A stretch of DNA of 64,000 nucleotides from Bordetella parapertussis (GTDB lineage Bacteria; Pseudomonadota; Gammaproteobacteria; Burkholderiales; SG8-41), in NCBI GenBank assembly GCA_945861275.1, contig CAMATZ010000013.1:1-64000 (forward strand), in the 5' to 3' direction. How positions within the stretch are numbered: position 1 is the stretch's first letter; the number at the start of each line of letters is the position of its first letter. Below the pieces are notes generated by a model. The model worked only from the letters and a program-made list of their open reading frames with translations, was not told the origin of the DNA and searched no databases. Both the position numbers and the translations under genes were made by a program. Positions 41,734-51,248 of this stretch are shown piece by piece.

Positions 41734-43347
41734 ATGTTTTCCCGCTTTCTAAAACATCTGAACGTTGATGACTTTGCCACCATCAATCGCCGCAGCGTGC
41801 TGCGCAGTCTCGGCGCAAGCGCGCTGCTGACCGCAACCGGCAGCCTGTTCTCGCGCGCCGTCTGGAGCAATCCGGTGTTTACGGGCTACCCATTTTCGCT
41901 CGGCGTTGCATCGGGCGACCCCGCGCCCGACGGCTTTGTACTGTGGACCAAGATCGCACCCAAGCCGCTGGAGCGCGGCAGCGGCATGCCGAAAAGTCCC
42001 GTTGAGGTCGAATGGGCAGTCGCCAGTGACGAGCGCATGCAAAAGACGGTGCAAAAGGGCAAGGCGGTTGCGCATCCCGAACAGGGGCACGCGGTGCATG
42101 TGGAGGTTGCAGGACTCGAACCTGCGCGCGATTATTTTTATCAATTCACCGTGGGCACTGAGCGCAGCGCCATTGGCAGCTCGCGCACTTTTCCGCGTGC
42201 AGGCGAGCCGTGGGCCCAACTGCGCTTCGCGGTTGCCGGTTGTCAGCGCTACGAGGCGGGTCTTTTCACCGCCTACCGTCGCATCGCCGCCGAGCGATTT
42301 GATTTTGTTTTTCACTACGGCGATTACATTTACGAGTATGCGGCGCTGCGGCCGGGTGGAAAAACGCCGTGGCCGGTCATGCGCGTAATGCCCGATGAGC
42401 CGGGCGAGTGTTTTACGCTGGATGATTACCGTCATCGTTATGCGCTGTATCAGCTCGACGCCGATTTGCAGGCCGCGCACGCATCAGCGCCTTTCATCAT
42501 GAGCTTCGACGATCACGAAGTCGTCAATGACTGGGCGGGCGAAACCACGGTCAAGCAGTTTCCGCGCGAACAGTTTCTGCGGCGGCGGGCAGCGGCATTC
42601 CAGGCGTGGTATGAACATCTGCCGCTGCGCCGCGCGCAGATGCCGCGCGGGCCCGACGTACTCGCCTACCGGCGGCTCATCATCGGTGATCTTCTGGACG
42701 TGAACGTGCTCGATACGCGCCAGTATCGTACGGGAACCTCCTGTGGCGCCAGGGTCATGGCGGACTGCGCCGATGCGCTGGACCCGTATCGCACCATGCT
42801 GGGCGAGACGCAGGAGCGCTGGCTGTACGAGAGTTTTCGCAAGCCCGCGCGCTGGACCCTGCTGGCGCAGCAGATTCCCATCATGCGTCAGGATCGCAAC
42901 CCCGATCCCGGCATCTTCGGGCCCAGCATGGACAAGTGGGACGGCGCGGTGGCGGCGCGTGACCGGCTGTTTGCCGCGGTCGAGAGTGCCAGGCTGCGCA
43001 ATCTGGTGGTTGTCGACGGCGATGTGCATTTCAACTGCGCGGGTGAACTCAAAAAGGACTTCGCCGACGAAAAATCCGCCGCGCTGGGTGTGGAGTTTGT
43101 GACGACCTCGATCTCGTCGCTCGGCGACGGCTACGACACCAACAAACGCCACCAGGCCCTGATGCAGCAAGACCCGCACATCAAGTTCTACAACGGCCAG
43201 CGCGGCTATGTGCGGCATGTGGTGACCCCGCAGCGCTGGCAGGCGGATTATCAGGTGCTCGACAAGGTGAGCGTGCCCGACGGGCGCATGAGCACGCGCA
43301 GAAGTTTTGTGATTGAGAATGGTGTGAGCCGGCTGGTGGATGCCTGA
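41734..43347 (+). CDS. phoD: PhoD-type alkaline phosphatase (Tat-exported)
   Basis: A 537-residue phosphodiesterase/alkaline phosphatase D. The N-terminus carries a twin-arginine signal (RRSVLRSLGASALL), then the PhoD N-terminal domain (about 50-150) and a metallophosphatase domain. That domain has FHYGDYIYEY, SFDDHEVVNDW and a late VVDGDVHFN, which supply metal ligands. It acts in the periplasm or outside to free phosphate from phosphodiesters. AAGGAG lies about 9 nt upstream of the ATG at 41734; the ATG at 41713 is less well placed. It stands alone, with no pho box recognised by eye. Confidence 0.9.
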   Translation: MFSRFLKHLNVDDFATINRRSVLRSLGASALLTATGSLFSRAVWSNPVFTGYPFSLGVASGDPAPDGFVLWTKIAPKPLERGSGMPKSPVEVEWAVASDERMQKTVQKGKAVAHPEQGHAVHVEVAGLEPARDYFYQFTVGTERSAIGSSRTFPRAGEPWAQLRFAVAGCQRYEAGLFTAYRRIAAERFDFVFHYGDYIYEYAALRPGGKTPWPVMRVMPDEPGECFTLDDYRHRYALYQLDADLQAAHASAPFIMSFDDHEVVNDWAGETTVKQFPREQFLRRRAAAFQAWYEHLPLRRAQMPRGPDVLAYRRLIIGDLLDVNVLDTRQYRTGTSCGARVMADCADALDPYRTMLGETQERWLYESFRKPARWTLLAQQIPIMRQDRNPDPGIFGPSMDKWDGAVAARDRLFAAVESARLRNLVVVDGDVHFNCAGELKKDFADEKSAALGVEFVTTSISSLGDGYDTNKRHQALMQQDPHIKFYNGQRGYVRHVVTPQRWQADYQVLDKVSVPDGRMSTRRSFVIENGVSRLVDA

Positions 43348-43437
43348 GCTATAATTCTTGCGGCATTGGTCTCGCCCCGCGGTATTGTGCAACGCGCGCT
43401 TACGCCCTATTCCACTTGGAACCCTCAGGGAGGCATC

Positions 43438-44640
43438 TTGGACTTACGCTACACACCGGAAGAAATAACGTTTCGCGACGAGGTCAGGGCGTTTTTCCGC
43501 ACCGCGCTGCCCGCGCCCATCCGCCGCAAGATGGAATTGGGCCAGCGCCTGGCGAAAGAGGACATCGTAACCTGGCAGCGCATACTCAATGCCAAGGGCT
43601 GGGCGGTTCCGAGCTGGTCGCGCGAATGGGGCGGCACGGATTGGGGCCCGGTCAAGACCTATATTTTCAAGGAAGAGATGCAGCTTGCCCCGGCGCCGGA
43701 TACTTTGGGCTTTAACGTCAGCATGATCGGCCCGGTGCTCATCGCCTTCGGCTCGGAGGCGCAAAAGCGCCACTTCCTGCCGCGCGTTGCTAACCTCGAT
43801 TACTGGTTCTGCCAGGGTTTCTCTGAGCCGGGCGCGGGTTCCGATCTTGCTTCGCTCAGGACTTCGGCACGGCTAGATGGTCACGAGTATGTTGTGAATG
43901 GGCAGAAGATATGGACCTCTCAGGCACACCGGGCGGACTGGATGTTTTGCCTGGTGCGCACCGGCACGAACCTGAAGCAGCAGAGCGGCATTTCCTATTT
44001 GCTGATCGATGTCAAAACGCCGGGCCTCACCATCCGTCCGATTCCCACCATCGATGGCGAGCATCACTTTAACGAAGTGTTTTTTGATAACGTGCGTGTG
44101 CCGGCCGAAAATATCGTCGGCGAAGAAAACAAGGGCTGGACCTATGCCAAATACCTGCTCGGCCACGAGCGTGTCGGCATCGCCCGCATCGGCGCCTCAA
44201 AATTCCGCATACAGCGTGCCAAGGCGCTGGCCGAAAGCGTCTATGTAGGCGACATACCGCTGGCGCAAACCGAACGTTTCCGCGAAAAAGTTGCGGCGAT
44301 TGAAGTTGAACTCAAGGCGCTGGAAATTACGCAGATGAGAGTCGTCGCCAACGCGCGCCATCTGCCGCCCGGCGCACCCGATCCCGCCTCGTCGATCCTC
44401 AAACTCAAAGGCACCGAGTTGCAGCAGGCCACCACGGAAATTCTGATGGAAGTGGCGGGCCCGTACGCGATGATTCGCCAGCCGGAACACCTGTGGGGCA
44501 CGGCCACCGAACCGCCGATAGGGCCGGAATGGGCGGCCACCAGCGCGGCAGATTATTTTTATACCCGCGCCGCGTCGATCTACGGCGGCTCCAACGAAAT
44601 TCAGAAAAACGTCATCGCCAAACGCATACTCGGGCTGTAA
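43438..44640 (+). CDS. Acyl-CoA dehydrogenase, large subunit (PimC-like)
   Basis: A 400-residue acyl-CoA dehydrogenase: LDLRYTPEEITFRDEVRAFF at the start, FCQGFSEPGAGSDLASLRT (flavin loop) and SIYGGSNEIQKNVIAKRILG at the C-terminus. A TTG at 43438 is the likely start, since GGAGG lies 4-5 nt upstream; an ATG-less extension to 43366 lacks family match. The medium-chain catalytic Glu site (YEGT) is Gly here, as in large subunits of PimC/PimD-type heterotetramers. It is followed 31 nt later by the small subunit. Together they may oxidise a dicarboxylyl- or branched-chain CoA ester. Confidence 0.88.
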   Translation: MDLRYTPEEITFRDEVRAFFRTALPAPIRRKMELGQRLAKEDIVTWQRILNAKGWAVPSWSREWGGTDWGPVKTYIFKEEMQLAPAPDTLGFNVSMIGPVLIAFGSEAQKRHFLPRVANLDYWFCQGFSEPGAGSDLASLRTSARLDGHEYVVNGQKIWTSQAHRADWMFCLVRTGTNLKQQSGISYLLIDVKTPGLTIRPIPTIDGEHHFNEVFFDNVRVPAENIVGEENKGWTYAKYLLGHERVGIARIGASKFRIQRAKALAESVYVGDIPLAQTERFREKVAAIEVELKALEITQMRVVANARHLPPGAPDPASSILKLKGTELQQATTEILMEVAGPYAMIRQPEHLWGTATEPPIGPEWAATSAADYFYTRAASIYGGSNEIQKNVIAKRILGL

Positions 44641-44671
44641 AACGCACCGCGGATAACACGGAACCACACCC

Positions 44672-45826
44672 ATGGACTTTGATTTCACCGACGAACAGCG
44701 CATGCTTAAAGACAGCGTGGAGCAGCTGATTACCGATCGCTACGATTTTGAGCAACGCAAAAAATACCTGAAAGAGGAAGCCGGCTTCAGCCGCTCGCAA
44801 TGGGCGCAGTATGCCGAGATGGGCCTGCTGGGGATGCCGTTTGAAGAGCGCTTTGGCGGTGTCGGCGGCGGTGCGGTTGAAACCATGATCGTGATGGAAT
44901 CCTTTGGCCGCGGTCTTGTGCTCGAGCCGTACCTCGCCACCGTGGTGCTGGGCGGTGGTCTGGTCAATCTCGGCGGCAACGACGCGCAGCGCGCGGCCAT
45001 TCTGCCGCGCATCGCCGACGGCAGCCTGCTGCTGGCCTATGCGCATTCCGAAGCGCAGTCGCGCTATGACCTGGCGGATGTCGCCACCACCGCCAGGCGC
45101 GACGCCGATGGCTGGATACTCGATGGCGAAAAAAGTTTTGTCGCGCACGGCAACTGCGCCGACACGCTGGTGGTTTCTGCGCGCATCTCGGGGCAGCGCA
45201 ACAGCCGCGACGGTATCGGCCTGTTTCTGGTGGATGCAAAAGCGCCGGGCGTATCGCGCAAAAGCTACGAAACCCAGGACGGGCTGCGCGCTGCCCAGAT
45301 CACGCTGTCGGGCGTAAAAGTCAGCTCCAATGACGCCATTGGCGACCCTGGCAAGGCGCTGCCACTGATCGAGCGCGTCGCCGACAACGCGCTGGCGGCA
45401 GTGGCGGCGGAAGCGGTGGGGGCGATGGCCGCGGCGCAGGAAATCACCATGGAATACCTGCGCACACGCAAGCAATTCGGCGTAGCCATCGGCAGTTTTC
45501 AGGCGTTGCAGCACCGCGCCGTGGATATACTGGTCAATCTGGAGCAGGCGCGCAGCATGGCGCTTTACGCCACCATGATGGTGAACGATCCCGATCCGGC
45601 GGAACGCAGCAAGGCCATATCCGCGGCCACGGTGCAGATACGCCGTTCCGGAAAGTTTATCGGACAGCAAGTGGTGCAGTTGCACGGCGGTATCGGCATG
45701 ACCCTCGAATACAAGATCGGCCACTATTTCAAGCGCCTCACCGCCATGGAGTCACTGCTGGGCGATACCGATCATCACCTCACGGCGCTGGCCCGTGCCG
45801 GCGGACTGATTGCCGCGAGCGCCTGA
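44672..45826 (+). CDS. Acyl-CoA dehydrogenase, small subunit (PimD-like)
   Basis: A 384-residue acyl-CoA dehydrogenase starting MDFDFTDEQRMLKDSVEQLI. It has LAYAHSEAQSRYDLADVATTA in the flavin region and VVQLHGGIGMTLEYKIGHYF toward the end, the typical small-subunit pattern of PimC/PimD-like pairs. It is probably cotranscribed with the large subunit just upstream and likely forms an alpha2beta2 enzyme with it. The residue acting as base cannot be assigned from sequence alone. After it comes a palindromic repeat. Confidence 0.88.
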   Translation: MDFDFTDEQRMLKDSVEQLITDRYDFEQRKKYLKEEAGFSRSQWAQYAEMGLLGMPFEERFGGVGGGAVETMIVMESFGRGLVLEPYLATVVLGGGLVNLGGNDAQRAAILPRIADGSLLLAYAHSEAQSRYDLADVATTARRDADGWILDGEKSFVAHGNCADTLVVSARISGQRNSRDGIGLFLVDAKAPGVSRKSYETQDGLRAAQITLSGVKVSSNDAIGDPGKALPLIERVADNALAAVAAEAVGAMAAAQEITMEYLRTRKQFGVAIGSFQALQHRAVDILVNLEQARSMALYATMMVNDPDPAERSKAISAATVQIRRSGKFIGQQVVQLHGGIGMTLEYKIGHYFKRLTAMESLLGDTDHHLTALARAGGLIAASA

Positions 45827-45874
45827 CACCCACGGCTCTAATTCAAATCCAAATCGCGAAAAACTTTCCTTACT

Positions 45875-45980
45875 GTCGTTCCCGCGCAGGCGGGAACCCA
45901 TAACACAGTGGCATATGAGACACCGTATGGGTTCCCACTGCAGCCTGTCCTCGAATGATTTAATCGGGTGCGGGAATGAC
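45875..45980. repeat. GTCGTTCCCG...CGGGAATGAC palindromic element
   Basis: It contains TTCCCGCGCAGGCGGGAA and AACCCATA/TATGGGTT pairs. Read on the minus strand its middle (CCATACGGTGTCTCAT) matches the element that opens the 166-bp repeat at 31.23 kb. Confidence 0.7.
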
Positions 45981-46057
45981 AGGGTTTATTTTTATCCACA
46001 CCAAAGTCGGATAATCCAACTTACAATATTTGACAACCATCCACACTGCACGCAACC

Positions 46058-46939
46058 ATGAAATCAAGTGAATCCGTATTTCTCCGCGTGCGCGGGCTGA
46101 ATTACCACTGCCGCACCTGGGGATCGCAAGGCGCGCCCAGGCTGTTCATGCTGCACGGCTTTCAGGATGTCTCTGCGTCGTGGCAGTTCACGGTGGATGC
46201 ACTCAGCAACGACTGGCATGTGATCGCGCCCGACTGGCGTGGTTACGGTCTCACCGATTGGGGCGGGCAGGACACCTATTGGTATCCCGATTTCCTTGCC
46301 GATCTCGATGCCATCCTCGATCATTTCGAACCCGATCAGCCGGCAGCACTCGTCGCACACAGCATGGGCGCCAGCGTGGCTGGGCTGTATACGGGCGCGA
46401 TGCCGAAACGGATACGCAAGCTGGTCAGTGTTGAGGGCTTCGGCGGGCCGCCCGCGACCGCGGAAGATGCGCCGCGCCGCTATGCCAAGTGGCTGCGGCA
46501 GATTGTCAACGGCGAGCAGCAGCGTCCGTATGCGGATTTCGCGGATTTTGCCGAACGCATGATGGCGGAAAATCCGCGCCTGACGCCCGAGCGCGCGGTA
46601 TTCCTGGTGCAGCACTGGGGCAAGGAAGAGGCCGACGGCACGGTGGTGCGGCGTGCCGACCCTGCGCACAAAGTGGTGCGGCCCACGCCGTCACGCGCGG
46701 ATGAAACCATCGCCTGCTGGCGCCAGATCAGTGCACCGGTGCTGCTGATCGAGGGCGCCAACTCGCGCGCGGTGGCGGCGCAGCGCAGCCAGCCGGAAGA
46801 ATATCAGGAAAAGCTGGCGGCCTTTCAAACACTCGCCAGCGTTGAGCGCATCGCAGACGCAGGGCACAACATCCACCACGACCAGCCCGAAGCGCTGGCG
46901 AAAGTGATCGAGCCATTCCTGCTGGACGGCTTATCATAA
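46058..46939 (+). CDS. Alpha/beta-hydrolase
   Basis: A 293-residue alpha/beta-hydrolase-fold enzyme. It has the oxyanion HGFQD block (LFMLHGFQDVSASW), the nucleophile elbow AHSMGAS, an acid residue in the strand around LLIEGANSRAV and the late His in DAGHNIHHDQPEAL. It could hydrolyse an ester, lactone or epoxide. It begins with a plain ATG and no strong ribosome site. It stands between the acyl-CoA dehydrogenase pair and a polysaccharide deacetylase, with repeats on both sides, so operon membership is doubtful. Confidence 0.87.
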   Translation: MKSSESVFLRVRGLNYHCRTWGSQGAPRLFMLHGFQDVSASWQFTVDALSNDWHVIAPDWRGYGLTDWGGQDTYWYPDFLADLDAILDHFEPDQPAALVAHSMGASVAGLYTGAMPKRIRKLVSVEGFGGPPATAEDAPRRYAKWLRQIVNGEQQRPYADFADFAERMMAENPRLTPERAVFLVQHWGKEEADGTVVRRADPAHKVVRPTPSRADETIACWRQISAPVLLIEGANSRAVAAQRSQPEEYQEKLAAFQTLASVERIADAGHNIHHDQPEALAKVIEPFLLDGLS

Positions 46940-46942
46940 TAT

Positions 46943-47035
46943 GGGGTCAGACTCGATTTAAATTTCCTGCTTCCTATTTATTATAAAAAATACAATAAAA
47001 ACAAATAGTTACATATATAAATCGTGTCTGACCCC
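46943..47035. repeat. GGGGTCAGAC inverted repeat
   Basis: GGGGTCAGAC (46943-46952) and GTCTGACCCC (47026-47035) flank ATTTAAAT-like sequence, TATTTATTATAAAAAATAC and the AT-rich 17-mer. The GGGGTCAGAC ends are typical of REP-like dispersed elements in proteobacteria. No transposase is present. Confidence 0.65.
46994..47010 (-). other. AT-rich 17-mer motif (copy g)
   Basis: On the minus strand it reads AACTATTTGTTTTTATT. Here it lies inside the GGGGTCAGAC palindrome, antisense to both neighbouring genes. Confidence 0.4.
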
Positions 47036-47052
47036 TTTTTAATGTTGAGGAA

Positions 47053-48051
47053 GTGAGCGCAGTGAACGCGCATCCCATTTCACCGCTGGGCGCGGTAAAG
47101 GTCGCCATCACCATGGACGACATGCTGATGTGGCGTGGCGCGCCGGTGCCGAAGAACTACAGTTCGCTCGGCATTGCCCGCGCCATGACGCAGGCGCTGA
47201 CGCACCATGGGGCGAGCGATGTATACGCGTTCTCCAATACCGCGCCGGCCGAGGACGACCCCGAGCTGCTGCGCGTGTTCGATCACTGGGTTGAACAGGG
47301 CCACCACGTGGCCAACCATACTCACCATCACGCCAGCATCAACTGGGTCGACGCCGCAACCTATATCGGCGACATCGAGCGCACCGAAGAAATCATCGGG
47401 CGCTGGGCGTCGCGGGCGCCGCGGCGCTACTTTCGCTACTGCAACGATATGTGGGGCGACACCGCGGAGAAGCAGGCTGCCGTTGGCGCCTATCTCGCGC
47501 AACACGGCTATACGCCGGTGCCGGTGAGTGTGGGCTTTCGCGATTCCCGATTCCTGGCAGCCTACTGGCGCACTTTAAAGGCCGACGACCGCGAGGGCAT
47601 CGCCTTTCTGCGGCGCGCGTTTGTCGACACCGCAATGCACGAACTGCGGCTGCATGCCGCCAACGGGCGCGCGGTCTACGGGCGCGATCCCGCGCATATC
47701 TGGCTCATCCACGGCACGCCGCTCGGCGGCGACTGCCTCGATGAAATCCTCGATCAATTCGAGGCGGCCGGCGTGCAGTTCATTTCTCTGGAGGAGGCGA
47801 TGGCCGATCCGATGAACGCATTGGTGCCGCCGCGCGTGTCGCCGGAGTTCATCCATCAGGTCGAGAAATGGGCCTTGGTGCACGGCGTGCCGGTGGACGA
47901 TCGCCCGCCGTCGATCCTCGAAGAGATCGAGCGGCTCAACCCGGCGCCGGGCGAAAGTGCCGCGGAAATCCGTGCCCTGCAGCAGGCCAGCATCGCCAGG
48001 CATCTCGGCGCGCGGCCGGCGCCGTTCCCGATCGCAGCGATCCAACGTTAA
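47053..48051 (+). CDS. Polysaccharide deacetylase (NodB) family protein
   Basis: A 332-residue NodB-homology enzyme. It has VAITMDDMLMW with Asp residues for the metal site, ANHTHHHASI with the metal His cluster (HxxxH type), RYFRYCNDMW, and late IWLIHGTPLGGDCLDEI. The family removes N- or O-acetyl groups from sugars or acts on related amides. A GTG at 47053 starts it. No signal peptide is seen, so it would be cytoplasmic and may act on a small N-acyl substrate instead of a cell-wall polymer. It stands just after the GGGGTCAGAC repeat. Confidence 0.84.
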   Translation: MSAVNAHPISPLGAVKVAITMDDMLMWRGAPVPKNYSSLGIARAMTQALTHHGASDVYAFSNTAPAEDDPELLRVFDHWVEQGHHVANHTHHHASINWVDAATYIGDIERTEEIIGRWASRAPRRYFRYCNDMWGDTAEKQAAVGAYLAQHGYTPVPVSVGFRDSRFLAAYWRTLKADDREGIAFLRRAFVDTAMHELRLHAANGRAVYGRDPAHIWLIHGTPLGGDCLDEILDQFEAAGVQFISLEEAMADPMNALVPPRVSPEFIHQVEKWALVHGVPVDDRPPSILEEIERLNPAPGESAAEIRALQQASIARHLGARPAPFPIAAIQR

Positions 48052-48250
48052 TTTGCGGCGTTGCCGGCGGCCGAACCGCAAAAGAAAATCTACTCCGGTA
48101 CCATTGGCAATATTGGTAAAAAAGGGACTTTTAAGGTCGGATATACCGAGTGGCTATAGACAAGTTGGGTCTGTGCTACGTGGGAACTGCTGTAGTATGT
48201 AAGTAAGCGGTTCAAATCGAGGTTGACTGTAACCTAGAAGGAGAACGTAA

Positions 48251-48790
48251 ATGATCAAAGCCTCCGTTGTTGCAGCCCTTATCGGTTTTCCGCTATTCAC
48301 CGCATGCGCCGGGCCGAGCTATCGAGATGCGAAGATCAGTGAATTTACCCAAGCCAACTATGCAGCGGTAGATAGGCTCGTGGCCTCCACGATAGTGTCC
48401 ATCGAGAAAGACGTGCCCTTGTTGGTGGCCACGATTGTTAACATCGACTCGCTGAATGAGTCTTCACGGCTTGGGCGCTTGATTTCCGAGCAGATATCCG
48501 CACGGCTAGCCCAGAAGGGGTTCAGCGTTGTAGAGATGAAGTTGCGAAGTAATGTCTATATTCGCCAGGAGACAGGCGAACTGCTGTTGTCCCGAAATGT
48601 GCGCGATCTGTCACAAAACTACGATGCGCAGACGGTGATAGTTGGGAACTACGCGGTTGCCTCGGACTACGTGTATCTAACCTTGAAGGCAGTCACCGTT
48701 ACGGACAACCGAGTCATTGGCGCCGTCAATTACGAGCTGCCAATTACTGAGAACAACCGGGCAATGCTGCCACAGCCAAGACGGCAGTAA
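48251..48790 (+). CDS. FlgO-like lipoprotein
   Basis: A 179-residue lipoprotein with lipobox FTAC (Cys19). The body resembles the FlgO domain: YAAVDRLVAS, PLLVATIVNIDSLNESSRLG, LISEQISARLAQKGFSVVEM and VIVGNYAVASDYVYLTLKAV. FlgO is an outer-membrane flagellar protein in Vibrio, but many relatives are general lipoproteins, and no flagellar genes are here. AAGGAG is 8 nt upstream of the ATG. Codon use is visibly less GC-rich than in neighbouring genes, as is the flanking spacer, hinting at later arrival. Function unknown. Confidence 0.8.
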   Translation: MIKASVVAALIGFPLFTACAGPSYRDAKISEFTQANYAAVDRLVASTIVSIEKDVPLLVATIVNIDSLNESSRLGRLISEQISARLAQKGFSVVEMKLRSNVYIRQETGELLLSRNVRDLSQNYDAQTVIVGNYAVASDYVYLTLKAVTVTDNRVIGAVNYELPITENNRAMLPQPRRQ

Positions 48791-49064
48791 GCGTGGATTG
48801 TCGTGACGGCGGTGTTGGGCGAACACTCAGAGCTATCGGTGTATTGTTCAGCCTTTCAGGCAAGATATCGTCCAGGGAATCCTTGTGCGCTAGGGTGAAG
48901 TGGTGCGCGGCCGGGCAGATGCGGTTGAACGATTGCGACCGGCGGCGATCAGTTTTTCAATGACCAAACTCATAGCCTGACCTGAGCAGCACGCGTACGG
49001 CTGGGCCTGTGAATGCCAGCACTTCAGTGTTTCGCTGCACATGTCAGCGCATAGGAGTCGATTG

Positions 49065-50015
49065 ATGACCGCCCAACAGCACTTCCTCGATGCCAGCGTT
49101 GTACATTACGAATGGAACAACGCGATTCCTGCGCGTCTTGAGATCAATGCGGGCGATAGCGTGGTCTTCGAGACGCGCGATGCGTCCGATGAATTTTATT
49201 CTCCGCACTCGACGCATGAAGACGTGATGCGGCGCGTGTTCAAGGGCCATCCGCTGACCGGCCCGGTGCGCATACGCGGCGCGCGGCCGGGCGACGTGCT
49301 TGCGGTGGAGATCATCGACGTGGCGCCGCGCGCTGCGTTCGGCTGGACCAATGTGCGGCCCGGGCGCGGGCTGTTGCCCGAGAGCGAATTCAGCCGGCCT
49401 TTTCTGCAGCTATGGGATGTGTCGGACGGCCGGTTCGCGCGCGGCATGCGCACCATGCGTGATATTGCGGTGCCGCTGGAGCCGTTTCCGGGCGTGATGG
49501 GCGTGGCACTCGACGACGCGGGCAGTCACAACACCGCGCCGCCGCGCAAGAATGGCGGCAACATGGACATCAAGCAGCTCACCGCCGGCGCCACGGTGTA
49601 TTTGCCGGTATGGGTGGACGGTGCGCTGTTCAGCATCGGTGACGCGCATGGCGCGCAGGGCGACGGCGAGGTGTGCATCACCGCGGTGGAGATGAACGCA
49701 CGCATCACGCTCAGGTTCGAGCTGCAGCCGGGCCGCAATCTGACCGAGCCGCAGTTGCGCACGAGCGGGCCCATCGCGCGCGCGACCGGCGGCCCGCACT
49801 ACGCCACCACCGCGCATGGACCGGACCTTTACCAGTGCGCGCGCCAGGCGGTGCGCCACATGATCGATCACCTGGTGCGCAACCACGGTCTGACGCGCGA
49901 GGAAGCCTACATACTGTGCAGCGTCGCCGTCGATCTCAAGGTGAGCGAAATCGTGGATGCGCCGAACTGGATCGTGTCGGCGTTTTTGCCGGAGAGGGTG
50001 TTTGACGGGAAGTAG
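49065..50015 (+). CDS. Acetamidase/formamidase family protein
   Basis: A 316-residue amidase of the FmdA_AmdA family, hydrolysing short amides to acid and ammonia. Seen are the N-terminal HYEWNNAIPARLEINAGDSV, HPLTGPVRIRGARPGDVLAV, GAHSTAPPRKNGGN-like GSHNTAPPRKNGGNMDIKQL and SVAVDLKVSEIVDAPNWIVS, all typical. AGGAG lies about 8 nt upstream of the ATG at 49065; an ATG at 49041 lacks one and was rejected. It stands alone between two spacer regions. Exact amide not determinable. Confidence 0.9.
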   Translation: MTAQQHFLDASVVHYEWNNAIPARLEINAGDSVVFETRDASDEFYSPHSTHEDVMRRVFKGHPLTGPVRIRGARPGDVLAVEIIDVAPRAAFGWTNVRPGRGLLPESEFSRPFLQLWDVSDGRFARGMRTMRDIAVPLEPFPGVMGVALDDAGSHNTAPPRKNGGNMDIKQLTAGATVYLPVWVDGALFSIGDAHGAQGDGEVCITAVEMNARITLRFELQPGRNLTEPQLRTSGPIARATGGPHYATTAHGPDLYQCARQAVRHMIDHLVRNHGLTREEAYILCSVAVDLKVSEIVDAPNWIVSAFLPERVFDGK

Positions 50016-50423
50016 GGAAGCGCGAATTTCTCGTGCACTGCTTGTGCCACCACATGTAGGTTGGGCTGAGCCTGCGAAGCCCAACACCACAGTGTTCGCC
50101 ATACACGCCAACTCAGTCATTCCTGCTCCCGACTAAAGCATTCGAGGGCCGGCTGCAGCGGGAACCCATGCGGTGGCGGCAATAGCGCGCGTGTTATGGA
50201 TTCCCGCCCCCGGATCGTAGTCCGGGGCAGGCTTCACGGGAACGACAAAGGTGGGATTGTTAGCGTTTCGGTGTTGCCACGCGGATGCCCGGCCACCATG
50301 AGGTTCCACGCCGACGGGTAGCCTTCCTGATACGCGAGACCTTTGGCGACATGTGTCGCGGCATTGCAGCCACGAATAAGCGCGGTTGCGACCCACTGCA
50401 GGATCGTCTACGATCCAAACACC
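50016..50423. other. 408-bp intergenic region with two repeats
   Basis: No gene is seen. It contains TAGGTTGGGCTGAGCC...AAGCCCAACACC at 50057-50090 (same family as 17416-17523) and a GTCATTCC...GGGAACGAC palindromic element at 50116-50246. No ribosome site of any strength precedes the next gene. Confidence 0.55.
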
Positions 50424-51230
50424 ATGACCACGCCCAACTACGAAATCTATTGTGTCAAATACGCCGAGCGTCCAGGCCAGCGCCCTGCGCATTTTCTCGG
50501 CGGCGATCCGCATGATGCGCCGATGCCGATGGATTACTACGTGTGGCTGGTGCGCAACAGTGAACGTACCGTGTTGGTGGATACCGGCTTCGACGCCAGT
50601 ATGGCGATAAACGGGCGTGTGCTGCTGCGCAAGCCGGTGGAAGGCCTGGCGCTGGTCGGTACGCAAGGCGAAGACATCAAGGATGTGATCATCACCCATC
50701 TGCACAATGACCACGTAGGCACGTTTTACGATTTCCCCAATGCGCGCTTTCATCTGCAAGACAAGGAAATGCAGTACGTGACGGGCCGTCACATGCGCCA
50801 TCATATTTTCCGGCGGCCGTATGAACTCGATCACGTCGCCGGGATGATCCGGCTGGTCTATCAAAACCGGGTGGTGTTTCACAGCGGCGAGAACGGTAAC
50901 GCAAGCGAGATCGCACCGGGCATCAGCGTGCATCACATTGGCGGGCACACCATGGGCCTGCAATCGGTGCGCGTGCATACGCAGCGCGGCTGGGTGGTGC
51001 TGGCATCCGATGCGAGCCACTACTACGAGCACTTCGAGAACGACCGCTGCTTTCCGCTGGTGTATCACGTGGGCGAGATGATCGAAGGCTTTGCCACCTT
51101 AAGGCGGCTGGCGGATTCGCTGCAACACATCGTGCCGGGACATGATCCGCTGGTGTTTCAGCGCTATCCGGCGGCGTCGCCTGAGTTGGCGGGTATCGTC
51201 GCGCGGCTGGATTTGCCGCCGAAACCATAA
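50424..51230 (+). CDS. AHL-lactonase-like MBL-fold hydrolase, paralogue 1
   Basis: A 268-residue MBL-fold protein of the N-acyl-homoserine-lactonase type. The dinuclear zinc motif is ITHLHNDHVG (HxHxDH), with later His in VHHIGGHTMG and Asp in LASDASHYYEHF. Start MTTPNYEIYCVKYAERPGQ matches its paralogue at 54673, so the ATG at 50424 is right and one at 50343 is not. It may open a lactone ring in quorum quenching or in lactone breakdown. The next gene is a Bug receptor 18 nt downstream, so a catabolic role is more likely. Confidence 0.88.
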   Translation: MTTPNYEIYCVKYAERPGQRPAHFLGGDPHDAPMPMDYYVWLVRNSERTVLVDTGFDASMAINGRVLLRKPVEGLALVGTQGEDIKDVIITHLHNDHVGTFYDFPNARFHLQDKEMQYVTGRHMRHHIFRRPYELDHVAGMIRLVYQNRVVFHSGENGNASEIAPGISVHHIGGHTMGLQSVRVHTQRGWVVLASDASHYYEHFENDRCFPLVYHVGEMIEGFATLRRLADSLQHIVPGHDPLVFQRYPAASPELAGIVARLDLPPKP

Positions 51231-51248
51231 ATTTTTAGGAGAGTATCG

